This document shows, one piece after another, positions 1-12,728 of a stretch of DNA of 64,000 nucleotides. Position 1 is the first letter of the stretch. Each line of letters starts with the position of its first letter. A model generated the notes under the pieces. It was given only the letters and a program-made list of their open reading frames with translations. It did no database searches and was not told the DNA's origin. Origin of the DNA: Pomphorhynchus laevis (lineage: Eukaryota; Acanthocephala; Palaeacanthocephala; Echinorhynchida; Pomphorhynchidae); the NCBI GenBank assembly GCA_012934845.2, contig WNNJ02000556.1, positions 40,200 to 104,199 of the forward strand. The letters are read 5' to 3'. The translations under genes were made by a program, and so were the position numbers.

Positions 1-2365
1 TAAAGTACATGGCAAATGGTCATTTGTATGTGTGCCAGACTGAGCGGCCTGAACGTAGGGCGTCGATTGATGTTTTTACGAATTCAATTTTACTTAAGGA
101 TTAAGCAAACAGTGCACTGATTTAACTGAAATTCGACCTGACTGATTTTTATAATAAAATTTACATCTTTCAAATGTAAATTACAAGTCATTTTTATTAT
201 GCTTATGTCACATATTTCCTTCATATTGGTAGTAAGATTTTACCACTATGAGATTTTACCACATTTAGCACGATATTTAGCAATATCTTGCTAAATGTGT
301 TAAATTTGTGTTATTTAGAGTAATCAGTTAAGCAGCATAGGTACATATAAGTTATACAATTTGTAAATATTAAAATGCGTTCATTTTGCAAAATTTAATT
401 CAAAATTTATCAAAAACATGCAAAACGTGTTTATAAAATCCAACATTTAAAATCAATTTTACATTTAATGTATTCATATGTTTGACGAAGTGGCGTTCTT
501 AAAAATTTAGTCAATTCGTCATTTGCTATTTAGCAGTAAATGATATTTAAAATACTAGTCTTCAAGTTACAAGTCTCTTAATTTCTTAAAGATATTGGAT
601 TAGAGAATGCATAAAATCCCATTCCACTGTCAATAATTCTCCATTCAATATGTTTTGGTATCCATGAAAACCGAAAACCATTAGCGTTAGCAAATAAACA
701 ACCATCATGCATTGTAATGTCCGAGAATTATGAAAATAAAAAATAATAATTATTTAATTTATAGTCACAAGTTATATTTGACCGGACATTTATTTTAAAA
801 TGTGAATCGTTTACGCTCATCCAATTGTTATCCACTGAATTGTTACTAATTTGGCAACAAAAGATCTATTGTGTTACATGTATCCAATGTTGCAAATCAT
901 GATGTGCAACATTTAAAATTTACGGATCCATCTGAAGTTATATTAATAATTATTATTTCCTTAGCTCAAGTAGGCTTTCATCATTAAGAAGGCTTTCTTA
1001 ATTAAGTTTTTATAATTAAGCTTTTGTTATCAAGCTAACCAAAATAAGTTTTCATCATCAAGTCAGTTTAAGCTGCTGACATGGAAAAATCAAATGTCGC
1101 ACCACTACATCACTGAATTAAATTTTGAAATCATCGTTTTTTTGTGTTTATCACTTATGTTGAAATAATAAAATTCAAATTCATTTACTAATTTTCAAGT
1201 TAATTATTTTAAATATATTAAAGTATATTGAATAATATTAAAATATTTAAATAATATTAAAATATTTAAATAATTTTAAATAATAAAAAATTATTTTAAA
1301 TAATAAATAAATGTAAATAAACTATTTTTTAAGTAACTTATTTTAGTACAAAAAAATAGGAAAATTTACAGCTACAATGATTGCTAAAATAAAATTATAG
1401 TTTTATAATTAATAATATATTAAAAGTAATAAGTTGATGCCTTATATGATTGTAAATTAGGCCCGCTTTATTGAGACTGTATTATAACTCACATTTTGAT
1501 TAAAAATATTTAGTTTTTTAATTATTTACTAGCAAGAATATTGTAAAAATCTCACCGTCTTCTTTTAAAAGACAAAATTTTTCAACATATTCTCTTTGTT
1601 AATGATATTTGGATATACTAGCTAAACAGGTAATTTATTTTTAGACAACGACGTCATGAAATGCAAGCTAAAGCAGTGGAAAATACAAATTGACTTTTCA
1701 TATCTGCGCTGTCCTTAATCGAAGATTTTATTTTCACTGGCCAATAGCCATTCGTGTATAAACATTTTTATCATCTAAAATCATTGATTAATGATGCGTC
1801 TTCATAACAAAACGTACACTTCAACACTTGGCTACGAACTACTCCAAAAAAGTTATTGCTGCCACCCACTACTATACTGATAAAGAGAGATATAATTTCT
1901 TAATTGCTATATATGAATATCGTTTTTAATTATTCCTTGCTAGAACATGCATATATCACAGATCTATTAGAACTTGTACCTTATATTTTTAATTTATGTC
2001 GGAATTTCAATGCGCATGCCGAACTGTTATGCTTTTGCCAGAAGTAGCAATTGCAAGTGGTTCCAGTGCTGCTCAATCATATTGATTAATCATATTGATC
2101 TAAGCAAAAATATTATTGCTTATATATTGCAAGTTCAAAATATACTTATTATTGAATAGATAAGATTAACAATTTTAGTATTTAGAATTCTTAAATTTAT
2201 ATCATTTAATAAACTATGACGTAATCATAGGACTGAACATTTGGTATGTATACTGCTATATAAAAATAAAGACAATAAAATGGTCTTTACTCTACATCTA
2301 TATTTTGAAAATAAAACATTTAGCATAACCAACTAGTATTTAGAAAAATTATATTTTGTTTTCAT
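1..2365. other. AT-rich DNA without recognisable gene
   Basis: Long A/T runs with frequent stops in all frames. I see no exon with credible splice sites, no repeat family shared with the rest of the window and no RNA gene. The longest open frame is about 60 codons, which is what chance gives at this composition. Confidence 0.6.
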
Positions 2366-2369
2366 CACT

Positions 2370-2640
2370 TTACCAAGGCCGGTTCCCAGCCCGGCTGAAA
2401 AGGAAGAGGGTTGGTATCAGGAAAGGCATCCGACTTAAAAATACTGCTCTAAACCCGTAACATGATGAGTCAAGATCAAAAGAGCAAACTTAGCTAGGGC
2501 GTTCCCGGAATCAAAGCGCAGAGATCCCGCTTGGTCACTATAAAGGTCAAAGAACAAGCGGAAAGTACAAAAAAGAGATTTCCAACATCTTATGAAAAGC
2601 GTAGCAGATCGAAAGTGTAAGAAGGAGAGGACGACCTAAA
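2370..2640 (+). mobile_element. RTE-like LINE 3' end fragment (or SINE derived from it)
   Basis: This island is clearly richer in G+C than its surroundings. It contains a block ggaaaggcatccgac, resembling the GGAAGGGCATCC-type block common near the 3' end of RTE-type LINEs and SINEs that borrow their tails. Near its end one frame reads VRRRGRPK, a basic stretch like those in LINE ORF2 C-termini. No open frame spans the block, so it is a dead fragment. The family assignment rests on memory of these motifs, not on an alignment. Confidence 0.35.
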
Positions 2641-2644
2641 AATT

Positions 2645-3510
2645 GTTGCATATAATTATCTGAAATGTTACTATATCAATCAATTGTGTTTTGTAAATCT
2701 TGATTTGCCTGTCGACTTACTGAAATAAAGCTAACAAAACGCACCAAAGCTTACACAAGTATTTAAATCGATAAGTGACTGCAAGTTATTAAAAATTGTT
2801 CATTTTTATAAATTTAGCCAAAAACATGTAGTGTAGAGAAACTTAATTAAATAGAATACTCATGAATGTCATATTATTGTTTAGGTGTTAGTTGAGTTTT
2901 GTTAACGGGTTTCATGATAAATTACGATTAGTACAATCGATTAAAGTAATTTTATCAGCACGATGTTTTGTGCTGGTGTAATTGTTTGAAAGCTAGAAAT
3001 GTACAATTTCAAATTATTCAAAATGTGCACCTTGTAGGAATTTTGAGTATTCAAAGGTTATAGAGAGAATATAGACAATAACGATATAGTAGTTGGCGAC
3101 TCTAATTATAAAATCTAATTAGATTAAAGTAAAAACAGTATAATTCCTTATTTTAGCACTAATTAGTTGATGGATGCATAGGAAAACGATATTTTTGCTC
3201 GAAAATTTCAGATTCGTGCATTAAATAACAAAATTTTACTTATTGCCATAATATGTAATAATATTTTTTTTAAAGAATTATTTAAGATTTTAATTGATAC
3301 ATATTTTAAACTATGGTAATATCGAAATTAATCAACTAACTGTTTATATATAAATCATCAAATTCAGTTCTTAACAATAATGTGATTATTAATAATCATT
3401 AAAATGTAATAAGAGATAAATTTTAATTCTTAACCTGAAAATTATTATAATTTAATGCTAAATATTACATAGTGCATGTTAGAATAAGCGATATTGCAAT
3501 GGATATTATA
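2645..3510. other. AT-rich DNA, nothing recognised
   Basis: No open frame of note, no splice-bounded exon and no shared repeat seen. Confidence 0.5.
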
Positions 3511-3514
3511 ATAT

Positions 3515-3660
3515 ATATTGCAATGATGTAGATATTACATCATTAGTATGTTCGTGGCCTCTCTGCTGTATTGGGTCAAGTAATCAGGGTCAAAATAATA
3601 TGATAGCACAGCAATTCTTCCTGAGTTGGATAAATCTTAAATTATATAAGATCTTAAACT
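3515..3660 (+). repeat. Degenerate PLE-tail repeat fragment
   Basis: The block cattagtatgttcgtggcc followed by a ctgctgtattgggtcaagta-like segment matches the core of the dispersed PLE tail repeat seen better preserved at 17413, 18223 and elsewhere. It is strongly diverged and breaks off before the A+T-rich half. Confidence 0.35.
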
Positions 3661-3859
3661 ATATATACATTTAAATTTTTAAATATGTGCACAAAATAAA
3701 TAGAATCAGTCGGCTGATTTACTAGTTATTTCGCAAATTAATGTCTTATGAATATAACATTTGTTGATAGTTATTTACTGTGATAACGCTATTTATGTAA
3801 AAGGAACATTTATCTATAAAATTGATTTCTATATAAAACATTTTTATACGAATCAACTT

Positions 3860-4155
3860 GAAATTTCGAACCTGATAACCTAGCCGAAATCTAAAAACAC
3901 AGCAGCTCTTCCTGATGACCTCTAATCCTTATTATGATGCATCGTATGTCATTTATTAGTCAATTCATACAAAAATGATTTTATTTAGAATAAAATGTTA
4001 AATTTTAACTTGATATAATAATAAATTGTACAAAATCTTATATAATTATTTATTATTTATAATTTTTTATTAATTTATTATTTATTTTTAGCATTATTTA
4101 TTAATTTACAAACATTATAAAATATGTAGACTCAGTTAGCTGATCTGATTTATAA
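3860..4155 (+). repeat. PLE-tail repeat, diverged copy
   Basis: Contains ttcctgatgacctctaatcc, then gtcatttattagtcaattca, an A+T-rich stretch, and the terminal block gactcagttagctgat. The same ordered blocks end the copies at 14079, 17413 and 18223. No reverse transcriptase sequence precedes this copy. Confidence 0.6.
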
Positions 4156-4588
4156 AAGTACGAGTTACGATTGGATTTCGTTGATTACAAATTTGAAGAA
4201 ATATGGTCTCAAATTTATAATATATTCAAATTTAATAAAATTTGTTTGACGTGGTGTATGTGCTTTAATTTGACGAGCAAACATAACAAGGTTTTTCAAT
4301 CAATACAAATCACATTAATGAAAAATATGAATAATCTGCTTTAAAATTATCTCATTTGAAAAAAATACAAAGTAAACAAATGATGAAAACTTAATATATT
4401 AATTTATTCTATCTATATTTATTTTATCTATATTTATTATTCTATATTAATTTATTGTAAAGAGCGCACAAATACGCTCTTTACAAAATAAAACGAGAAC
4501 ATAAAATATTGTTAACTTTTAAATCGAAATAAAAAGAGATGTTACGTATATTTGTCTTATAGAAAAACATTTTCACTGTCTTTCTATC

Positions 4589-4707
<119 letters not shown>

Positions 4708-4752
4708 TTCAGAAATAATAAAAACAGGAAAATTGCACAAAATGAGATTCAA

Positions 4753-4804
4753 GACGTTTCGGCCAAGCGGCCTTTATCATAAAGGCCGCTTGGCCGAAAG
4801 CGTC
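4753..4804. repeat. GC-rich near-perfect palindrome with hammerhead-like arms
   Basis: Two arms of about 25 bp (4753-4777 and 4779-4804) are inverted copies with one extra base in the right arm. Each arm reads, on one strand, a TGATAA block, a GGCC-loop-GGCC hairpin and GAAA. This is the order of a hammerhead ribozyme core (CUGAUGA, stem II, GAAA), but the first motif is degraded. The palindrome stands out sharply in AT-rich surroundings and directly follows the (TA)n tract. It probably represents two PLE terminal units in inverted orientation. Confidence 0.5.
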
Positions 4805-7095
4805 CTTTCTCATATGTTGGCTTTTGGACCATAAATAAAGAAAAAAGTAAATTAATAAAGTTAAACAATTCTGTAGATTTGTATATAAATATATATAAAG
4901 CTAAACAATTCTTTGGTTTTGTATATAACCATATTAAGAATCTTTATTTAGCAGCGCAGAAAACAAAGTTTTGCTCTCAAGAAGTTTCGCCTTCTTCAGA
5001 TTCAACTGTAGAAGCCGAAAATATTTCAAGTACTAAATTGCACACGGTATTTTTGGTAATTTTAAAACGTTCACATTGATATTTGCATGCTAGTTTCTTT
5101 ATAATTATTTCCCATTTATAATTCATTGCATATATAATTATGTGTATAATTCACCATATGTAATTTCGTATATTACATTATTTCATTATACAGCAGTCTT
5201 GTTATTATTCGTAGTTAGGAAAAACAGCCCTTAGTGGAGCAAACTAAAATGTATGATAAAATAGAAAAAGAAAATGCTCTAAGAAATTTGTCTAAAAAAT
5301 TATTTGTAATAAAAATCAAAGTGTAAAAACGTTGGAATAGAAATAAAGTGTAATAAATAAACAGGAACGAAATCATGTATAATTACTGTAAAACGTATAT
5401 GAGAGGTGTAATAAATTTAAAATTAACTTGTGAGTAATCTCTCAAATTGATTTTTCTATATCTTTCTATTCAAAAGATGTAATAAATCCTCATGACAGCT
5501 GATAGGTACCACATGTGATATCATTGTTTCTTAATTTAATTCGTTATTTTGAATCATGATCATGTTTGTTTTCATGATTGAAATTGTTAATGACATGTTA
5601 TTTTGAAATTTTCTTTGTTATAAGTAATTAATCTTAGAAAAAAGTAAATTTAATATTACAAAATTGATAGCATATACTTACTTTCGGAGTAAGTATTTAT
5701 CATGTCTTTGCTTTTTTTCGTGGAATAAAAATTCAAAACCTTTGAATTTTGAAAACTTTTAATAGCAAAAAATGTTGTTTAAAGTGGTCCTTTTGAAATG
5801 GCAAAAGCTTACTAATAAAGTTACTTTGTTTATTTGATTCGATAAATAATGGTATTTTTTCGATTTGACGATAAACGCAAAGTTATGGTTCTCATTAATC
5901 TTGTAGTCACTTTTAAATAACAAGAAATAATGAATTCTAATTACCTCTGTATTTATAACTTTATTCATACATTTATTAATGTATTAATTTGTTGAATTTG
6001 TATTTAATCAACATCAGACTGTTCTATATAAAATCAATTCGATAAATTGATTTTATTCAATTTATCGAATTGAATAAATTTTTTTACAAATTTGATTTAT
6101 TAATGCAATGGCGTTAAATTCTTTTACAAATAATGTGTATTTGTTAGATTTTATGGTTTAACGTTTTATTTGATTCTATACGAATCATCTTCTACAAATT
6201 GTATTTTTGCTTAAACGAAAACGAATTTCAAAGAAGTCGACTATTAAATACTGGTCAGAATTAATGTATTCTAACTGCTGCTACACAGTATTATAAAAAT
6301 GTAAATTCTTAAAGAAGCAGACGAAAGTATTTAGAAACTAGGAATTTGACAATAATTTGACTTGTAATTTACAAATTTCATAATGAAATGATCATAACAA
6401 TTGAAATTGATATACAAAGTTGTATTACAGTGAATTCTAACAATCTTGAAGTTTGAACTAAAAATATCAGTTTTATTCGCTCACGCACGTTATATATAAT
6501 AATAATTATATCGAAATGGTTTCACAATATCGGTATTGTTACTCTGCGTTTCTATCGGTCAATTTTTGACTTCATTCACTACCATCACAAAAGATTAATA
6601 GCGGCAATAGAGCTTACTGTTAGTAGATAAGTCAATATCATTTCATAAAATGATTTGCTCGTTGCATTCAGGCGTCTCGTATCACACACCATCACGATGC
6701 ATATATATATATATATTAAAAGAGGTAATCAACTTATGGCTGAATATAAACAAGATATGTACTTAGCTATCCTCACTAGACGCATCATAGCATCACAAAG
6801 GTGCCATAAATTTTGTAAATGTTACAGTGGGAATTGCATTTCATTGTAAATTTATTGATGAAGTGTTGTTTAAAATGTGACAGGTATTGTATTTAAAAAG
6901 AGGCACCAAATGTATTTGGAATCACATATACAAATTCAATGTTTTTACATACAAACTCTTTTAATGCACCATAATAACCAAAATTATCAAGTGATAATAT
7001 CTAATTTATAAAATAATTAAACCTGGAAGAAATTGTGTGTAGATTTATAATAATTAAAAACACATGATATATTTATACAAAAGCACTTTTAAAGT

Positions 7096-7209
7096 TAAAA
7101 AATATTGCAATATATTATCAGCATCAACTCGAAATCACAATAAATGTGTTAAAAATATTGCAATATATTAATATACCCAGCATAAACTCGAAATCACAAT
7201 AAATGTGCA
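7096..7209. repeat. Tandem duplication, about 53-60 bp unit
   Basis: Two copies of a segment containing aatattgcaatatatta and ctcgaaatcacaataaatg lie head to tail, with a small insertion in the second. No coding content. Confidence 0.75.
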
Positions 7210-7403
7210 AAAATCAAAATTTCCAACATTATAAATTAATTATTCGAATAAGCAATTAAACAATTTTTAGAATTTTTATAAATTTAATTTAACAAGTGTT
7301 TCTTGATAAACAAAACCTGATGACGGAACAAATACGGCATAAGGTTTAAGATGATTTTGAATTTACATAGAAGTATTACATGAAGTAATTTTTTAATGAA
7401 TAC

Positions 7404-7453
7404 GTTGGATAAAGATATTTATCCAACCATACGTTGGATAAAGATATTTATCC
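7404..7453. repeat. 27-bp direct duplication
   Basis: The block acgttggataaagatattta occurs twice, 26-27 bp apart. Likely simple slippage. Confidence 0.7.
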
Positions 7454-10400
7454 ATTTAGTAATATAATTACTACTTTTAATTAGATACCAAACAACATCT
7501 AATAAGTATAGACAAAAGGCAGAATTGAGGTGAATATTACTCACATGTATAATATCGTATATATAAATAAATTCTTTGGGGGTAACATACGATCGCCGTT
7601 CATTTTGATATTCAGATCTCTCAACGCTTGAAACAGTATTTAAGAAACATTAAATTTTACATGTTAGCAGCAATTAAATTAATTGCCGAAATTAATTAAA
7701 TAAATTGAATTAATTGAATTAATTTTAAATTGAGATTAAATTAATTCCAAGTAAAATTGAGTGTTACATTTTAAAGCGTTACACAAGCATTATTTATTAA
7801 TAGTTATTCCAATTGTCTAGCATGCACCTTATATTTAGACGATACTTTTTGCGATTAGATCAATAAAATGACAGTCTGAGTAACGACGTCACGTTTATGT
7901 GTTAAAGGCATGGCCTTGGTAAAAAGTAGAATATTATCAAACAAAATTATAATACCCAACTCGTAAGAAATCAAAATAACTAATTTCTTATCAATTATGT
8001 GGTAAGGTAGTAATATAATTACTACTTTTAATTTTATAGTGTAGTTAGTCAATAACTCACCACACTATCTACTAAATATTTACTTTATCCACTCCACGTT
8101 TCTTTATCAGTTCTCTAGCGATTATAGTACATCTTTTATTTATTAGTCTTCTGGTGGTTAGTTCCATTTTCCATCACGAGAAGTGTAACTTATTAATTGT
8201 TCATCAGTGATTGCGGTATTTTTGATATGTGCCATATGAATAACATAAGAAAAGTGATTTGTAAACTCGGCGCAATTGATATCAAGATTTGGAACTATCA
8301 CGAGTTGAATTAAGAACGTTCAATCATTCCTATCGGTATCTTTCATGTGCGCTACTTGATCGCCATAGACTCATATTAATAATATAATGAAAGTGCAATA
8401 AAACGGCTAGATAAAAGTTTCTTTTTAGAAATATGTGTAAACAATGTGTATAATTATCACATTTTTCGATCGGAAAATGTAAACGATAAAGCGGTCTTTA
8501 AAAAAGAAAAGCAGATAGCATAAACATTCACATTTTAATGAGTATAAATGTTCATCTGTGTATACAAACTTTATGATCTCATTACTTGCTTAGATAATAT
8601 TATTGTGTAAATTAAATATTGATTATCATCACAGAAAAGGTTACTGCTTATTTAAAAATTATAGGAATTTCTAATGGTATTGTTAATGTATTTTTGCTTG
8701 GATTAATGTTTGATAATAATACAAGCAAAAATACAATTAAGCTTTTATAACTTTGATAAGCTATTAAAGTATAGCGATTTTGTTGTTCAATGAATGCAAT
8801 TACAATCGTCGAGTAGTTAAAATGAATTTGAAAATATAAAATGCGCTATCAACTTACATTTGAATGCCAATTGTGATATTCAGAAATCACTAGTTCCACA
8901 CAACAGTTGTCAAAATTCTTATCAGCATAACCACCTCCGGCGATACAACGCAATAATAATAAGACATACGGATCACAGTACTTCTTGTTGATCGAAGAAT
9001 GCTGACCTGAGAAAGATATAATTTCCAAAGAATAAACTCTACAGTGTATATGAGACGCTAAGGTCTTTCTGTAAACGATTTTTACAATCGTATTTGATTA
9101 TAGAATTTATTCACATTTACGCTTCTGATTTGCTTACAATAAAAGTGCATTATCCGACATCCATGGCATTTCTAAATTACACAGAATTCCTGTTATTATT
9201 TGATAGCACAAAAGCTTATCATTCATCTATTGAATAAACGGTCTCGAATTTGGTTATCCCCTGTTCATTTGAATTGTAAAACTTAATGCCAAAAATACAT
9301 TTCATATGGTAAAACCGTATTTATGCAATTTATATATCATCACGTTATCAAAGTAATCTCGTTAAATTTTTAAATTTTATTTTAAATCGAACAAGACAAG
9401 ATTTGTTAAAAATGTCATGTGTGCGTTAATGCCATGTTATAACCTTAAATAAGAATTCATTTGAAATTTTAACTAAACAAAAAAATATCCTTTGTCGTAA
9501 ATTATTTGAAATTTTGATAAATTTAAAAATTGGTGTCTTGGTAATCTTCTGCCAGCTTTCTAAAATCAAAAAAACTCACTTTTTGGAATAAAAGTAGATT
9601 GTTCTTTCATTTCATTAATAATAAAATCACATTCAAATAATAAAAATCGGACAAATATGCTAGGTCGAATTAAAAAAATACGTTTCAGTTATATTTCTGC
9701 AAACAGTTTATACCATTTGGTTTCCTTGGTAGGTTAGATTATAGTTACCATTAGCTTTATTCACATAATGTACAGAGAAGGTGAATTATACCTTCTAAAT
9801 TAAACATTGTCGACTAATTATCATGCTTTACTGATATCATACTAATTATCATGCAACAAATCAAATTCCTTTATTTTCAAAATTATTTGACGATGAAGAC
9901 GATATGCTTGAACACAAATGACATAAGTATATAAAAAATGATATTTAATATTTGCTTTAAACAAGGTAAACATCGAATAGCAAAACGATGATATGAATTG
10001 GTTCAATATTAACTTAACCGAGTTCAATGTTAATATTTTCTGAGTAAACACTTGCAAACTATTTATCGTGGAAGCAACGAACAAGGAAAATAACTTTATT
10101 TTTCAATCCATCTGTTTAATTGTGAAATTTTTCAATCAAAATTTTACATAATGAATTGAAAAAAATAATTTTTAAGTATAAAGCACGTTTATTATTTTAA
10201 TGTATACAGGCTTCTTTGTGTGAATTATCAAAACAATTTCAGATTGATCTATATATGCAACAAAAGTTGCATATTCAATTTAATTATATATTTTATTTAA
10301 AATAATGTTTGCTTAAGCCAGCCAAATCTGAGCCAACCATAAGTCAGCCAAATATAAAAAATTAATAAATTTATTTCCTATTTCGTTATTAAGAAATCTA

Positions 10401-10907
10401 ATTCCTTATTAAGAAAATGAGATAGTTTAGAAGGTGATGATTTTATAAAATACATTGTAATGAGTTTCTTAGGATATCTCAAATTTAAAATTACGAATGC
10501 TTATATGTCAAATACACATAATTTAATAGTGGAATTTTTATGGTTTACTTTTTATTGGGTTTCAAACGATAACATTTTTAAAAATAATAAATACCTTTAA
10601 ATCGAAGAGAATAAATTAAAATCATATATGTATATTTCAATATACATTCTAACAAGTAATTTAATGGTGCACTATTCGTTTTAACAAAGGAACTTGACTG
10701 CGATGCTACATAGTATTGATGAATAGTCAATATTCCAGTGTTGTTATCTTTGATTTAAACAATATGATCGAAACTGAATGTTTTAAGTGAATCTTTTACT
10801 TCAAATAAATTAAATAATAAATAGTAAACCCAAAATCTTCTTCTATTTTGATTACATAGTTTTATTGGAACAAAACAGAAAATATTTTTTTGTTTGAAAA
10901 AATTCAA

Positions 10908-10945
10908 TATTTCGATAGCTCCTGCTATCATCATCAGGATTACAA
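10908..10945 (-). ncRNA. Hammerhead-ribozyme-like hairpin in PLE 3' region
   Basis: On the minus strand the order is CUGAUGA, one extra U, a 6-bp stem GAUAGC/GCUAUC closed by AGGA, then GAAA. This is the hammerhead catalytic core with a solid stem II. I cannot pair a convincing stem I, and stem III would be only 1-2 bp, so activity is doubtful. The pattern of TTTCG, hairpin, ATCATCAGG on the plus strand is the usual PLE terminal signature. Confidence 0.5.
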
Positions 10946-11216
10946 AAAAATGTTCAAAACATTTTGTTTTTTATCATTTATGCAAAAGTACAAACATTGA
11001 TGTGCCCCGCATTTCTACTTAAAAAGAAAAAGAAAATACAGAAAAAGCATGAAATACACCAAAAATTAAACAGCACACATTTTAAAACAAACAAACAAAA
11101 AAAAAACAAAAAAAAGCAAAATCATAAACAAAATAAAAGCAAAATCATAAAACAAGTGATAAAAGCATACGAATTGAATAAACAAATAATGTAATAAAAG
11201 AGTAATTACTTGTAAT

Positions 11217-11663
11217 TTAATCTAAACCAAAAATCTTAGAACAATGAGAAAACAAGCACATTAAAAAATTAAAATATTGTAATATTAGAATAATTGAATT
11301 TAATTTAAGGTTGTAATCGGATTTATTACTAAGCATTAAATCAGGTTCCTTTTTAATAAAATACGCGTCTTGAATAATGCGAGATAACAAGTTACTTTCA
11401 AATGATAAAATAGATGCATATTCAAAATCAATGGAATGACTCAAACTTACAAAATGCTGAGCAACAGAACTAGAAGTGGATTCTATATGTACATTATAAT
11501 TATGTTGTTTAATACGCTTAACCAAACCTTGACCGCTTTGACCAACATATACATGTTCACATTCTTTACAAGGTATTTTATAAACAATGGCATCTTTGTT
11601 ACAATCATGCTTACGTTTAAATAAGTTGTAAAGCTTAGGAAATTTTCTGTTAAAAATGTGCAC
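11217..11663 (-). CDS. GIY-YIG endonuclease domain of a Penelope-like element
   Basis: 148 codons, open, with no RT upstream in frame. Residues about 27-55 read VYKIPCKEC then VYVGQSGQGL and RIKQH. This is the PLE version of the GIY-YIG core, in which a cysteine pair precedes a V-Y-V-G-Q strand. The distal block FESNLLSRIIQDAYFIK supplies the conserved glutamate and is followed by LMLSNKSDYNL. In PLEs this domain nicks target DNA for retrotransposition. The ATG used is only the first in the open frame: the domain is normally the C-terminus of a much longer polyprotein, so this is a 5'-truncated remnant. Similar remnants lie at 27918 and 32640. Confidence 0.75.
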   Translation of the reverse strand: MHIFNRKFPKLYNLFKRKHDCNKDAIVYKIPCKECEHVYVGQSGQGLVKRIKQHNYNVHIESTSSSVAQHFVSLSHSIDFEYASILSFESNLLSRIIQDAYFIKKEPDLMLSNKSDYNLKLNSIILILQYFNFLMCLFSHCSKIFGLD

Positions 11664-11689
11664 TTTGCTAATACTATTATTTTTTATGT

Positions 11690-11878
11690 TAAAGAATTAT
11701 TGGAGCTGGATAAAAGAAAAGATGAATTTTTTTTATTGATATTTCGCTGATCTCTGTTAGCATCTTGAAAAAATTTTCTGAAGATGCTAACAGAAGTTAT
11801 CGTAATATCAATAAAAATTTCATCTTTTCTTTTATCCAACTCCAATAATTCTTTATCAACAATGAATCATTATCAACT
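11690..11878. repeat. Long foldback with hammerhead-like PLE terminal motifs
   Basis: Two arms of about 80-85 bp are inverted copies, beginning aagaattattggagctgga and ending ccaactccaataattcttta. Near the centre on the minus strand lies CUGAAGA, a hairpin around UGCUAAC and GAAA, again hammerhead order. A relative lies at 60905-61090. It most likely represents two PLE terminal units head to head, and abuts the PLE endonuclease. Confidence 0.6.
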
Positions 11879-11879
11879 A

Positions 11880-12725
11880 TTTAATTTTAATATTTTTTTC
11901 TTAATAAACTTTGAAAAAAGACTGAATTCCATTTGTTACTAACAAAAAGTATTCCTATATGATATAGTGTTTTTTCATGACTAAAAATTTTATTTTTATG
12001 CGCTAAAGCTTTACACTTGGCCTTCTTAATAGCCCAAAACGAAAAACCACTTTTTAGTAAACTATATAAATAATTTAAATAAAAAATCTAAATAAATTAA
12101 CTTTTATCTTCAAAAAATTATTGGGAAAGAATTATAATTACAATTATTGCTAAAAAATATATGTTTACATCCTTCATAGTTCAACTGTTAAACGACCAAT
12201 GTCGAAAAACGTTTAGACTCATGTCTATGTCAGAAATCAATTTTATACAACGAAGTACGATGTTACTTGAAGTTTTTTATAGACACTATTAAAGTTAGAT
12301 TTAAATAACTATATGCATTGGACAAATTTCATTATTATATTCATTAGGTTTCTTTAAAAGTTACCATCGTCACCAATAATTATTCTAATGGCTACAGTCA
12401 ATAGCTATATTATTTCAGGATATAAATAAATTTTACGAGTAAACGTTCAGCTGGTTCATTGTTAGTAGTATTGTCCTTGCATACTGCTTGTTGTGGGGCA
12501 TTATTGAATAAGGGGTAGCAGTCAAAGTATCGGGTTAATGAAAGGGTTAATGGCAAACTAAATCATAAATTCATAAAAGCTGGTTTTAATTGTACCATTC
12601 TCCAAATATTATACATAATAGTTCAAAATATTTTTTTACTAATTTATTTCTTATACTACTTGGCAATTATTGTAAAAATAGTATTTAATTATCATTTATA
12701 CGCTTTCATGTGTATGGGCACACAT
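11880..12725. other. AT-rich DNA, nothing recognised
   Basis: No exon, repeat family member or RNA gene recognised. Confidence 0.5.
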
Positions 12726-12728
12726 GAT

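Larger units (their letters stand above)
4810..10850. other. AT-rich DNA, local duplications only
   Basis: No coding region is supported: open frames stay under about 85 codons and look random. Small structures seen are a 50-60-bp direct duplication at 7096-7209 and a 27-bp duplication at 7404-7453. Neither resembles a known element. Confidence 0.5.
10850..11665 (-). mobile_element. Penelope-like element, endonuclease end and 3' region
   Basis: On the minus strand a GIY-YIG endonuclease frame (11217-11663) is followed downstream by a pyrimidine-rich low-complexity stretch (11000-11200) and then a hammerhead-like hairpin (10908-10945). PLEs are retroelements with an RT fused to a GIY-YIG nuclease, and their terminal repeats commonly carry hammerhead motifs. 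The order seen fits a 5'-truncated PLE whose RT is missing here. Confidence 0.7.

Noticed and set aside
10964-11194. Lysine-rich 76-codon frame
   Set aside because: Product of an A-rich low-complexity stretch, antisense to the PLE 3' region.
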